Source: Pseudomonas fulva (GTDB taxonomy: Bacteria; Pseudomonadota; Gammaproteobacteria; Pseudomonadales; Pseudomonadaceae). Taken from it: a DNA stretch of 64,000 bases. The position numbers were made by a program, and so were the translations under genes. Positions 20,795 to 29,435 of the stretch are shown piece by piece. Positions within the stretch are counted from its first letter, which is position 1. Every line of letters begins with the position of its first letter. The notes beneath the pieces were generated by a model that was not told the DNA's origin, did not search any database, and worked only from the letters and a program-made list of their open reading frames with translations. Location of the stretch: contig NZ_CP082928.1 in assembly GCF_023517795.1 (NCBI RefSeq), positions 1,798,001 to 1,862,000 of the forward strand, in the 5' to 3' direction.

Positions 20795-21847
20795 TTATCG
20801 GTCCCCTCCGACCTTTAGACTCAATATTCGGAAGCCTCTGGCGACCCGATTGACACTCATGAACATTGCCCACTGATCGCGCATGAAGTTCAGCGAGAGG
20901 ATCGGGCGCACGATTTCACCAGCGCCCCAACCCGGGCGCCAGCAGAACCCATCACGTCGCTTGCGATAGAGGGTTAAAACCGGCACGCCCAACGCCGAAG
21001 CAAGATGGCCGACCCCCGAGTCGTTGCCAATCACGTAACCGGACTCGTACAGGTGAGCGGCCAAGGCCTTGGCATCTGGAAATTCGGGAACCTCGAACTC
21101 GGACGCGAACACCTCGAGATGGTCGCAGCGCTCCTTGGGTGACAGCACGAACTGCGGCTGATAACCCGCTGCGCGCAGACGCCTGGCCAAGGCCAGATAC
21201 TTGCGCGCTGGCCAGTTCTTCTTCACGTTGTAGGAAAGCGGGTGCAGCATCACCCGCTTTGCATGGCGGCGATGCTGGAGCGTGGAAGGCATCTGCAAGC
21301 CGATATCGCTGCTGGCCTCGGCCAGCCCCAAGCGAATGCGACAGAAGGCGACGGCCTGCTCGACCATGCTGACGCCATCGTCCGGCAGGCAGCGCAGCGG
21401 CCCCGCCGCTGCAGCCAGGGGCGCCAAAAGACGAGCCTTGTCTGCAGGCAGTCGCGCCAGGGTATCGGTCGCCGGCTCCTGCACGAATCGCGAGTCGACT
21501 TTGAGTGTGCCGACGAAAACATAGCGCCTAGCCAGCACCTCGGCTGCCTCGGCATGGCGAGTCAACATGCTGCCCAGATCGGAGATGACCAGATCGAAAT
21601 CGTCGAGCACCGCAAAGGTTTCCGCCGGCGTCGGCAGCAATCGAGCCTCGAACAGCGGCAGCCAGTCATTGAGCGCCCCGAAATGATTGCTCAACACGGT
21701 GACCTGATAGCCAGCCCGCGCCAGATTGGCGGCCAGTACCAAATAGATGCATCCGTCCCCAAGGCCCATGGATGGCACCAATGCGATTCGACAGTCAGCC
21801 GGCACCACCGATAGATCGGTATCAGCGTGCATTAAAACCTCGGCCAT
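20795..21847 (-). CDS. Family 9 glycosyltransferase (heptosyltransferase-like)
   Basis: A 350-residue GT-B protein of the WaaC/WaaF superfamily. It starts ALVPSMGLGDGCIYLVLAANL, where WaaC has a SLGD motif, and has the family's C-terminal GNDSGVGHLASALGVPVLTLY. A true WaaC and WaaF are encoded at 38-41 kb, so this third member probably adds another residue, perhaps a side heptose or a related sugar. The ATG at 21847 follows GGAG by 6 nt. It is 114 nt downstream of msbA and directly precedes three transferase genes. Confidence 0.82.
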   Translation of the reverse strand: MAEVLMHADTDLSVVPADCRIALVPSMGLGDGCIYLVLAANLARAGYQVTVLSNHFGALNDWLPLFEARLLPTPAETFAVLDDFDLVISDLGSMLTRHAEAAEVLARRYVFVGTLKVDSRFVQEPATDTLARLPADKARLLAPLAAAAGPLRCLPDDGVSMVEQAVAFCRIRLGLAEASSDIGLQMPSTLQHRRHAKRVMLHPLSYNVKKNWPARKYLALARRLRAAGYQPQFVLSPKERCDHLEVFASEFEVPEFPDAKALAAHLYESGYVIGNDSGVGHLASALGVPVLTLYRKRRDGFCWRPGWGAGEIVRPILSLNFMRDQWAMFMSVNRVARGFRILSLKVGGDR

Positions 21848-21961
21848 CAGAACTCCCGCATAATCCGTAATCTTCCTTGATCAAATACTGCAAACCTTCA
21901 TCGGGACGCATCCGCTCATTCGGAACGCCACAGAGCTACTATTTCAAGGCCCAGGCCGTAC

Positions 21962-23782
21962 TCAGGACTCGGACTGTTGTCGCTCTTGCGACTCATCCTT
22001 GTCCTCGAGCCCCATGGCGTGCAGGCGGGCGTAGTAACCATTCTGCGCCATTAGCGACTCGTGAGAGCCGCGCTCGACGATGCGCCCCTGGTCCATGACC
22101 AGGATGAGATCGGCCTTCTCGATGGTCGACAGCCGATGCGCGATGACCAGCGTGGTGCGACCCTCCATGACCTTGTCCAGCGCTGCCTGAATATAGCGCT
22201 CGGATTCGGTATCGAGAGCCGAGGTCGCCTCATCGAGAATCAGTACGGGCGCACTCTTGAGCAACGCCCGGGCAATCGCCAGACGCTGACGCTGGCCGCC
22301 AGACAGCATGACGCCATCCTCGCCCACCTTGGTGTCGAAACCCTGCGGAAGCAGATCGATGAATTCGCGCGCATAGGCCGCCTCGGCTGCCTGCTCGACC
22401 GCCTCACGTGGCAGGTTACGAAGATCGCCATAGGCGATGTTGTTCATGACGGTGTCGTTGAACAGCGAAACCTGCTGCGTGACCAGCGCGATATGCTTTC
22501 TCAGATTCTCGACGCGATAGTCCTCGATCGGTGTGCCGTCGAGCAGGATCTGCCCCTGATCGTGCTGGTAGAAGCGCGGAATCAGGTTGGCCAGGGTCGA
22601 TTTGCCGCTACCCGAGCGGCCCACCAGGGCCACCATCTGCCCTGGCTCGACGGTAAAGCTGATGTCCTGCAGGACGGTTTTCTCGGTGCCGGGGTAAACA
22701 AAACTCAGGTGTTTAACCTCCAGTGCGCCTGTTACCCGCTCTTTCTCGACCGTGCCGTTATCAGGCTCCGTCACTTCGTCCAACTGCTCGAAGATACTCT
22801 CGGCGCCGGCAAGCCCCTTCTGGATGGTCGAGCTGACTTCCGAAAGCTGGCGAATCGGCTTGGGCAAAAGCCCCGCCGCGGTGATGTAGGCCACCAAATC
22901 ACCGACGCTGGCATCGCCGCGCAGGAACAGCACCAGGAACATCAGGAACGCCATGGCGGCGTAGTTCACCAGCTGCAGGCTGGGTGTGTAGATCGCACTG
23001 GTGCGGGTCATGCGCAGCTGCTTGCGGGTGCTGTCCTCGCTCGCTTCGTAGAAGCGCTCACGCTCGTAGCGCTCGCCGCCGAAACTGCGCACCACGCGGT
23101 AGTTCTGGATGGTTTCGGAAGACACATGGGTCAACTCGCCCATGGCGCTCTGGATCTTGCGGCTCTGGCTGCGGAATTTCTTGCTCGCACTCTTAACCAT
23201 CAGTGCGATGAGCGGCAGGATCGCCACCATCACCATGGTCAGTTTCCAGTTCATCCACAGCAGATAGCCGAACAGGAAAACCACCGTCAGGCCTTCGCGC
23301 ACCATGACCTTCAAGGCATCGGTCGCCGCGCCGGTAACCGAACCGACGTTGTAGGTGATGCGGGAAATCAGGTAGCCCGTGGAGTGGTTGTCGAAATAGC
23401 GGTTGGGCAGGGTCAGCAGGTTGTTGAAAAGCGCGATGCGCAAATCCTGCACCAGGCCCAGCGATACCCGGGCAAGGTAATAACCGCCGAGAAAGGAGCC
23501 CAACCCTTGCCAGATGGTGATCAGCAACAACGCCAGCGGCACGCCGTAGAGCAGCTGCATGCTGCCCAGCAGCGGCAGCTCGACCATGCCGGCTTCGGGG
23601 GAGGCAAGGCCGTCGACGAAATACTTGAGCAACCCGGCGAGCATTGGCTGGGTCGAGGCGAAGATGATGTAACCGATCATGCTGACGCCGAACATGAACC
23701 AGTAGCGCCTCATGTAGCTCAACAGCCGCATGTACAACTTGAAGCTGGAGATCGAAGGCGATTTGGCGCTTGAATCAGGCAT
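21962..23782 (-). CDS. msbA: Lipid A export permease/ATP-binding protein
   Basis: A 606-residue half-size ABC transporter that flips core-lipid A from the cytoplasmic to the periplasmic leaflet. Six membrane helices fill residues about 20-320. The nucleotide-binding domain has Walker A (GRSGSGKSTL), the signature LSGGQRQRLAIARALL, Walker B (PVLILDEATSALD) and the switch histidine (VIAHRLST). Length is normal. A promoter-like pair lies upstream. Downstream come a GT9 and three more transferases, an arrangement linking flipping and core assembly. Confidence 0.96.
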   Translation of the reverse strand: MPDSSAKSPSISSFKLYMRLLSYMRRYWFMFGVSMIGYIIFASTQPMLAGLLKYFVDGLASPEAGMVELPLLGSMQLLYGVPLALLLITIWQGLGSFLGGYYLARVSLGLVQDLRIALFNNLLTLPNRYFDNHSTGYLISRITYNVGSVTGAATDALKVMVREGLTVVFLFGYLLWMNWKLTMVMVAILPLIALMVKSASKKFRSQSRKIQSAMGELTHVSSETIQNYRVVRSFGGERYERERFYEASEDSTRKQLRMTRTSAIYTPSLQLVNYAAMAFLMFLVLFLRGDASVGDLVAYITAAGLLPKPIRQLSEVSSTIQKGLAGAESIFEQLDEVTEPDNGTVEKERVTGALEVKHLSFVYPGTEKTVLQDISFTVEPGQMVALVGRSGSGKSTLANLIPRFYQHDQGQILLDGTPIEDYRVENLRKHIALVTQQVSLFNDTVMNNIAYGDLRNLPREAVEQAAEAAYAREFIDLLPQGFDTKVGEDGVMLSGGQRQRLAIARALLKSAPVLILDEATSALDTESERYIQAALDKVMEGRTTLVIAHRLSTIEKADLILVMDQGRIVERGSHESLMAQNGYYARLHAMGLEDKDESQERQQSES

Positions 23783-23811
23783 AAGATGCTGGCTCTAGGA
23801 TTAAGCCGGCG

Positions 23812-23839
23812 ATTGTACCATCAGGCATCACGCAACCAA
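23812..23839 (-). promoter_or_regulatory. Candidate msbA promoter
   Basis: Minus strand: -10-like TACAAT (23812-23817, five of six consensus bases) and -35-like TTGGTT (23834-23839) spaced 16 bp, about 30-55 nt upstream of the msbA ATG. The -35 is weak, so this is tentative. Confidence 0.4.
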
Positions 23840-23898
23840 ATGCGCCTGAAAGCCGGCGAGCCACGCAACGCAAAACGCCTGGCTGCCGGGCTCGCTGT

Positions 23899-24633
23899 TC
23901 AGAGTGAGCCTTGCAGCTGCTGCGGCGGCCGCCAACGTGTGGGTTTACGAACCACACTCAACCCTTGCAGCTCGGCCAGCATCGCCTGGGCATCGAGCAC
24001 AGGCGAATCGCTTGCTGAGGCGTAGCGTGCGGCAAGCGCTTCGAGCACGCTGTCACTCAACCCCAGATCACGCAGGCGCAGCATGATCTTCTTGAAGTCG
24101 TCGATGCCAGCTTCACGACTGAAATCATCCGCCCGCTCGAAATCCAACAGGTAGGCCTGTTCGGCCACCAGAACGTTGTACGGATTACAGTCGCCGTGCG
24201 CGATCCCATGACCATGCAACTGGCCAAGCAGGCTCAGCGCCTGGTGCGCACCTCGCAGCAATGCCTCACCCGTCAGGGTAGCCAGTGGCACGCCTGGCAA
24301 GAAACGCGTGAGCAGCAGGCTTTCATGGCACCGCGGATGACGGGACTCGGTGTACAGCAGCGGCTCAGGCGCTGGAAAACCAAGGGTTTGCAGCCTGGCG
24401 AGCAACATCGCCTCATTGCGCAATGGAGACTGGTAGGGCCGGCGCAGGATCCGCTTCCACCAGGGTTTCATGGAGCGACGATAGCGTTTGACGAACAATG
24501 CCTCGCCTCCCTGGCCTATCCTGGCAACCGCACGCCCGGGTGCAAAATCCTCGAGGTCACCAAGAAGCGCCAATAACGCACGGATCTGTTTGCGCCCGAT
24601 GCGCTCATTTTGAAAGACTAGGGTCTTGCCCAC
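23899..24633 (-). CDS. LPS kinase-like (InaA/WaaP-type) phosphotransferase
   Basis: A 244-residue protein-kinase-fold enzyme. EALFVKRYRR provides the ATP-binding lysine. The catalytic loop is intact as HGIAHGDCNPYNVLV, with the catalytic Asp and Asn, and DFERAD replaces DFG, as is usual in this family. It probably phosphorylates a core sugar. A GTG start at 24633 is chosen because GAGGAG sits 7 nt before it; ATG codons at 24654 and 24675 are in frame but lack a site. It lies 116 nt upstream of msbA in the same direction and is divergent from the unknown gene at 24687. Confidence 0.78.
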   Translation of the reverse strand: MGKTLVFQNERIGRKQIRALLALLGDLEDFAPGRAVARIGQGGEALFVKRYRRSMKPWWKRILRRPYQSPLRNEAMLLARLQTLGFPAPEPLLYTESRHPRCHESLLLTRFLPGVPLATLTGEALLRGAHQALSLLGQLHGHGIAHGDCNPYNVLVAEQAYLLDFERADDFSREAGIDDFKKIMLRLRDLGLSDSVLEALAARYASASDSPVLDAQAMLAELQGLSVVRKPTRWRPPQQLQGSL

Positions 24634-24686
24634 CTCAAGCCTCCTCGCGAGCATCAGCTGCTTGCAGTGCAGCATGCCGCTGCCCC

Positions 24687-25940
24687 ATGGACCGGTTCAT
24701 GTATAGCCTCTACGCCCAGACAAAAGAAAAGCTCAGGTTCGCCACCTACCGCGGCTACGACCTCTGCAACCCAACGGCAGCCGTGTTGGCGCACCTGCTG
24801 TTCGACAAACGCTCGACCCGTAAAAAGATCCGCAGCGCGCTCAAGCTGATCCGCCTGACCCCACGTTACCGCCACCATGATCAGCTGAAGGGTGACGCAT
24901 ACATCTGGCACTGCGATCGCGACGATCAGACCAGGCTGGCCCTGAGCATCGGCAACCGGCTCAGCGAAAAGCAACGCCGGGCCATCAGCTACATGCCCGC
25001 CATTAGGGAGGACGCCAGCAAATCGCTGGACTGGCGCGCCATGTATGCGGCCTGGAGGATAACACGGCGCTGTTCGTTGCCCCTGCTGCTGCAGCTCTAC
25101 GTATTCAGCGCACTGTGCCATACCATCAAGCACTTCAGAGCCATCGACAGGTTGCAGATCCCCCAGCAGCTGACGTCACTGGTCAGCTTCAACAGCGCCA
25201 ACATTCCCGAGTGTTTTCTGGTCACCGCCTGCCGGCGCCACGGCCTGCCGACCTACTCGCTGCAGCACGGGCTTTATCATCGTTATCGCGGCGAGCAACC
25301 GATCGACATCATCAACTATGAAAACGTCACGGCCAGCACCTTGCTGGTCTGGAGCGAATTCTGCCGCGCCGAAATTGCTGCATTCCACCGTGAAATCGGC
25401 CGCACGCCCGACTACCGCATGCAGATCGCCGGCTATATCGATCCACCCGAGCCTCGGCATGGGACGCGGCCGTCGGATCCGATGCTCAAACACCTTCTTT
25501 GCGTGCTGCCGGGCAAACGCTATGTAGGTGACAGCATCGAACTGCTCCACCTACTGGCCTCGCTGGCTCCGCGCTATAGGCTGACGGTGCGTCTGCATCC
25601 GCTGCTCGCCAAAGACGCGGCACTGATGGCTGCCTTGCCATCAGGCGCCTCCCTCGACGACAGCCCGACCCTTGCGCACGCACTGCGTGCCGAACATTAC
25701 GACCTGGCAGTCGGGTTCAATACCACCAGCCTGTTTGAGGCAACGCTGTTCGGCGTACCTTGCGCCCTGTACCAAGCAAGCAGCCTGAACCTGCTAACCG
25801 ATGGCATACCCAGCTTTTCCGATGCCGATGAGCTGGCGCAACTCGCCGATACCCCCCTCGACACGCGCCAGCTTGCCGACTACATCCTGGGGGCCTCCTG
25901 CTTTCGCTACGCCGAAATCATCAACGCAGCAGAAACTTGA
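24687..25940 (+). CDS. Unknown surface-carbohydrate protein, GT-B-like
   Basis: A 417-residue protein that I do not recognise as a named family. The central part (FLVTACRRHGLPTYSLQHGLYH, then VWSEFC) recalls capsule- and CDP-glycerol-type GT-B transferases, which carry a similar Q-H-G-x2-H patch. The C-terminal half (LTVRLHPLL, then DLAVGFNTTSLFEATLFGVPCALY) looks like a nucleotide-sugar-binding Rossmann domain. No signal peptide or strong membrane helix. The start is uncertain: no good ribosome-binding site precedes ATG 24687 or 24699. It is the only plus-strand gene between 17.8 and 44 kb, and its last 20 nt overlap the end of the convergent gene, suggesting separate acquisition. Confidence 0.6.
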   Translation: MDRFMYSLYAQTKEKLRFATYRGYDLCNPTAAVLAHLLFDKRSTRKKIRSALKLIRLTPRYRHHDQLKGDAYIWHCDRDDQTRLALSIGNRLSEKQRRAISYMPAIREDASKSLDWRAMYAAWRITRRCSLPLLLQLYVFSALCHTIKHFRAIDRLQIPQQLTSLVSFNSANIPECFLVTACRRHGLPTYSLQHGLYHRYRGEQPIDIINYENVTASTLLVWSEFCRAEIAAFHREIGRTPDYRMQIAGYIDPPEPRHGTRPSDPMLKHLLCVLPGKRYVGDSIELLHLLASLAPRYRLTVRLHPLLAKDAALMAALPSGASLDDSPTLAHALRAEHYDLAVGFNTTSLFEATLFGVPCALYQASSLNLLTDGIPSFSDADELAQLADTPLDTRQLADYILGASCFRYAEIINAAET

Positions 25941-26781
25941 GCGCCACGCGCCACAGAGTGGGGTAGCGCAGAATACCGGCAGCCCGGAGCCAGCGAACCC
26001 GCAACGCCCATGGCAGTTGCGCTCGCCTCAACAGGCGCAGCCAGTAACGCGCCGCCGCCGCCTCCTTGCGGCGCACTCGGCCTGGATTCAAGGCTGCGCC
26101 GCAAGAAAACGGCAGCGCCACGGGTGCCGCTGCGGCATAGGCGAGCGCCTGCCTGGCCCACGCCTCAGCAAAGCTGCCCAGAGAAAAGTGCAAAAGCTCG
26201 ATATCGAAGACGACGGCGACCTTGCCCTGCTGGGCGACCCGCAGGCTGAAATCGACATCGTAGAAATGAAAGCCCCCTAACCGCTCATCGAAGCGCGTTG
26301 CAGCCCACGCCGAACGACGGGCGAACAACCAGACGCCATCCAGCGCCACGACCGGTACACAGGGGGGCGATCCACTGTCGGCAGGCTTGGCAAAAGCAGC
26401 GCTGGCACGCGCGCTCGACGCACCGTGCAGCACGTTGATGCACAGATCCTCATCATCACCGCTGTGCCAACCGGAGGGTGTTGCCGCCTTGTAGCGACTC
26501 CCCGCCAGGCCAATGAGGGCAAGGCCCCCGTCGTGCGAGAAATGAGCGAGCGCCCGCGCACCCCAATCCTGGCTCAGGAACTCCACGTCCTCATGCACGA
26601 AGCACAGGAAGGGGTAGCGTGCCCTGGAGGCGCCCTCGTTGTAGACCGCGCAGATGCCTCGGCCCTCGGTGCTGTTGTCCATGGCGATCAGCTCGTACTC
26701 GACACCGATCGTGGCCTCGATATTGCGGGCCACTGCCTGTAAGCGTGCGGGCTGAGCACTGCAGATGACGACGGAGATCAA
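25921..26781 (-). CDS. StrF-like family 2 glycosyltransferase, TTG start
   Basis: A 286-residue GT-A-like protein. ISVVICSAQPARLQAVARNI and IAMDNSTEGRGICAVYNEGA match the GT2 subfamily typified by StrF domains. FVHEDVEF supplies the acidic metal site and GFHFYDVDFSLRV the later conserved acid. The C-terminus is basic. No ATG is available: the frame is closed by TGA at 26821-26823 and the best start is TTG 26781, but GGAG directly abuts it, which is unusual. Last gene of the long minus-strand core operon, converging with 24687-25940 and overlapping it by 20 nt. Sugar specificity unknown. Confidence 0.75.
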   Translation of the reverse strand: MISVVICSAQPARLQAVARNIEATIGVEYELIAMDNSTEGRGICAVYNEGASRARYPFLCFVHEDVEFLSQDWGARALAHFSHDGGLALIGLAGSRYKAATPSGWHSGDDEDLCINVLHGASSARASAAFAKPADSGSPPCVPVVALDGVWLFARRSAWAATRFDERLGGFHFYDVDFSLRVAQQGKVAVVFDIELLHFSLGSFAEAWARQALAYAAAAPVALPFSCGAALNPGRVRRKEAAAARYWLRLLRRAQLPWALRVRWLRAAGILRYPTLWRVALKFLLR

Positions 26782-26806
26782 CTCCGGCAGCCCGAAAAAC
26801 GGTCGT

Positions 26807-27565
26807 TCATTTAACTTGCTTCAGCCCCAGGTAATAGAGTGGAAACTTGAGGTAGAGCTTGAGTTTCTTGCGCATCAGGTAGCCCTTGCTGCGACCCAGC
26901 CATTTTTCCTCGAAGGTGTACTTGGCGCGCTTGGTCATCAACCACTGACGAGCCGAGGTGTGTGTACGCAGCGTGCGGCTGTCGAGATGGTCGACCACCG
27001 AAGAAGTGACCAACACATGCCGCAACCCCTTGGACTGGAGCGTCAACGCATAGTCATTGTCCGCGTACCAGAAGAAGAACCGCTCATCCAGAGCGCCGAT
27101 CACCTCCAGAATGGAACGGCGAAAAACCAGGCACCACCCGGAAATTTCCTTCAGCACCCCGTAGCCTGGGTAGACGCCGCTGTTGAGCGCGAAACCATTA
27201 CGCGGATGGTGCAGCGAGCAGGCCGGGCTGGCACTGCTGACGCTCGGGTCCTGCTCGAATACCCCCAGCAGCTCCGAAGCCCAGCCGGGATGGAAAGAGA
27301 GATCGTTGTTGCAGATGGCTACGAAGGGCGCCTGCCCCTCGCGAATGCCGATATTCATATAGGCATGGTAGTTGAAGGGCGCCTCGGGGTAGAGCGTTGC
27401 CACCCCCGGCTGCGTATAAGCCGGGGTCTGGGCATTGGACTCGAGCACCCAGATGCGTAGGCGAATCCGCTCCGGGTCTTCGGATGCCACCAGGGTATCG
27501 AGGCAATGCTCGGTGACCTGACGCAAAGCCGCGTCTTTGGCGAAGCTGAGTATTACCAAGTCCAT
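26807..27565 (-). CDS. Family 2 glycosyltransferase
   Basis: A 252-residue GT-A enzyme in the rhamnosyl/galactosyl-transferase style: MDLVILSFAKDAALRQVTEH at the start, CNNDLSFHPG (metal-binding Asp), then WCLVFRRSILEVIGALDERF and WYADNDYALTL with the catalytic-region acids. The C-terminus is strongly basic (KYTFEEKWLGRSKGYLMRKK). ATG 27565 gives the usual family N-terminus; ATG 27604, overlapping the upstream stop by 8 nt, would add 13 residues and may serve coupling. Donor unknown. Confidence 0.82.
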   Translation of the reverse strand: MDLVILSFAKDAALRQVTEHCLDTLVASEDPERIRLRIWVLESNAQTPAYTQPGVATLYPEAPFNYHAYMNIGIREGQAPFVAICNNDLSFHPGWASELLGVFEQDPSVSSASPACSLHHPRNGFALNSGVYPGYGVLKEISGWCLVFRRSILEVIGALDERFFFWYADNDYALTLQSKGLRHVLVTSSVVDHLDSRTLRTHTSARQWLMTKRAKYTFEEKWLGRSKGYLMRKKLKLYLKFPLYYLGLKQVK

Positions 27566-27596
27566 GACAACAGTTTGATCTGATGGCGCTCGCACT

Positions 27597-28511
27597 TCAC
27601 ACATGCTCTTTTCTCTCTAGCCTGCCCTTTTTCAAAAGCAGGTGTCTCACTCGCTTGAGTAACTGCCGGTCCCACTGCGTGAGCGGAACCTGGCGCAACA
27701 ACTGCCAGGCATATGCCTTGTCGTCGGTGACGGCCATGCGTAACGCCTTGGTAATCAGCCGCGCCTTGGCAGACGGGTAGCCTGGATGGTCCCGGTATGC
27801 CGCTATCACCTGCAGTCCATAGTCATATTCGGACTTGTATTGCTTCGACAGACTGTGGGGATGTTTACGGTAGAGCGTTACCACGTCGGGCAGTACATCC
27901 ACGTAAAATCCCGCATGGGCGATCTTTAGCGTCATCTGGAAATCCTGCACCTTGATCGCCGGATCGTAGCCGCCAACCGCGTGCATGACGTCACGTCGAT
28001 AGACGGCAATGTTGCCGCCTACGACAAGCGCGGCGGCTAGCGCCCCGTGGAAATCATAGCGACGAACCAACCGTTTCTTGTCCCTTTTAGGCAGGATCGC
28101 ACCGTGCTCGTCGATCCTCACCGCCACGCCTCCCAGGCACCCTACTTCTGGATGCCCTGCGAGGTAGGCGGCCTGCAGCGCCAAGCGGCCAGCCGGCATC
28201 ACATCGTCAGCATCGAAGGTCGCCACGAAGACCCCGCCGGCCAGGGCCAGGCCGGTATTCAGCGCGGCACTTACCCCCTGGTTTTCCTGCCTGACGAACT
28301 CGATCCGCCTCACCTTGCTGGACTGTCGATGAGCCTGCAAAACCTGCTCGATGATCTCGGCGCTCTCATCACGGGAACCGTCATCAACGACGATCAGCTC
28401 GAAGTTCTCATAATCCTGGGCCAATACGCTGCGCAGCGCAGCGGCGACATAGGCGGCATAGTTATAACAAGGCACGATTACCGAAACGAGCGGCCGATCC
28501 AAGACACTCAC
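27597..28511 (-). CDS. Family 2 glycosyltransferase, GTG start
   Basis: A 304-residue GT-A enzyme: PLVSVIVPCYNYAAYVAAAL, LIVVDDGSRDESAEI and a TFDADDVM metal site. Overall plan (GGYDPAIKVQDFQMTLKIA, then VTLYRKHPHSLSKQY and a helical tail) is close to the GT2 gene at 17867-18745, so the two may be paralogues. The GTG at 28511 overlaps the upstream TGA by GTGA, which fixes the start; the open frame upstream to 28640 lies within the preceding gene. Donor sugar unknown. Confidence 0.85.
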   Translation of the reverse strand: MSVLDRPLVSVIVPCYNYAAYVAAALRSVLAQDYENFELIVVDDGSRDESAEIIEQVLQAHRQSSKVRRIEFVRQENQGVSAALNTGLALAGGVFVATFDADDVMPAGRLALQAAYLAGHPEVGCLGGVAVRIDEHGAILPKRDKKRLVRRYDFHGALAAALVVGGNIAVYRRDVMHAVGGYDPAIKVQDFQMTLKIAHAGFYVDVLPDVVTLYRKHPHSLSKQYKSEYDYGLQVIAAYRDHPGYPSAKARLITKALRMAVTDDKAYAWQLLRQVPLTQWDRQLLKRVRHLLLKKGRLERKEHV

Positions 28512-29416
28512 GCCCCTGCCTCCTGCTGCGGCCAGGCATGCCAACCCCGGGTATCGACCCGCCAGGAATTCGCAAGATGCAAGTTCGCTGGTCCTAGCAG
28601 TTCTTCCGGTAGCTGACCTTTCCAATCCACGTTCTTCCACACCATGAAATGCAGATACGGAAGAACCTGTTCGCCCTGCTCGCTATTGGTCAAACGTCCA
28701 CCGCGATAGAACCAGCTATCTGCAACAACGCGACGGCCATCGGCGTGGAGCGTATAGGTGCTATGTGCCTCGATGAACTCACTACGTCTGCTCCAGGGAT
28801 TGAGTCGAGATGCGAGCCGACGCAACGGCTCAGGCCAGTTCTTATGGCGGATGAACAGGCGGCTGAACGCGCCTTCGTCCAAGGCCTGGTGTTTCTCGTC
28901 CTCGTAACGTTTCTGCCAATCAGGTATCCGCCGAAAGGCGTTACGCATGAGCGGAGTATTTCGCAATAAACACAGGTGACCTGAAATACGTCGCGGGTGA
29001 GTTGCAAACAAGTCTTTGCCGCTCAAGCGTCGTGCCGTGAAATAGCTCCGCAGATCCCCGTAAACGACGTCGATATCGCCAAACGCCCAGAAGTCGTAGC
29101 CTTCCAACGCGTCCTGATGCACGGCACCCAAGGCAGGCTTTATGTCACACAATTTGTACGCATTGCTAGGGCGAAAATTGATGCCCAGCCGTTCGGAAAC
29201 TTTCGCACAATAGTCTGAATAGGAGATCGGAACGAACTGCACGTTATCAGGTGCTTCTCCAGGCACTTCGCAATCGGTAAACAACAGCCAGTCGATGCTC
29301 GGATTACGTCGGCAGCTTTCCAAAAAAAACGCAAACCAGAATGGCCACCGCCCAAAATAAGGAATCAGAAAACGGATACGTGGCCATCCGTTTTCAGCGG
29401 TTTGCGACAATGTCAT
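28508..29416 (-). CDS. DUF6625-like putative glycosyltransferase
   Basis: A 302-residue protein resembling the DUF6625 group found in polysaccharide loci. IRFLIPYFGRWPFWFAFFLES opens a Rossmann-like fold, WLLFTDCEVP follows, and YDFWAFGDIDVVYGDL contains a D-x-D that looks like a GT-A metal site. No membrane segment. Base composition here and in the following intergenic stretch looks lower in GC than the flanking LPS genes, consistent with horizontal exchange. It is 19 nt downstream of the GT4 gene and overlaps the next by GTGA. Transferase activity is inference from fold-like motifs and context. Confidence 0.65.
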   Translation of the reverse strand: MTLSQTAENGWPRIRFLIPYFGRWPFWFAFFLESCRRNPSIDWLLFTDCEVPGEAPDNVQFVPISYSDYCAKVSERLGINFRPSNAYKLCDIKPALGAVHQDALEGYDFWAFGDIDVVYGDLRSYFTARRLSGKDLFATHPRRISGHLCLLRNTPLMRNAFRRIPDWQKRYEDEKHQALDEGAFSRLFIRHKNWPEPLRRLASRLNPWSRRSEFIEAHSTYTLHADGRRVVADSWFYRGGRLTNSEQGEQVLPYLHFMVWKNVDWKGQLPEELLGPANLHLANSWRVDTRGWHAWPQQEAGA

Positions 29417-29435
29417 CGACAGGCTTCCAAATCAG

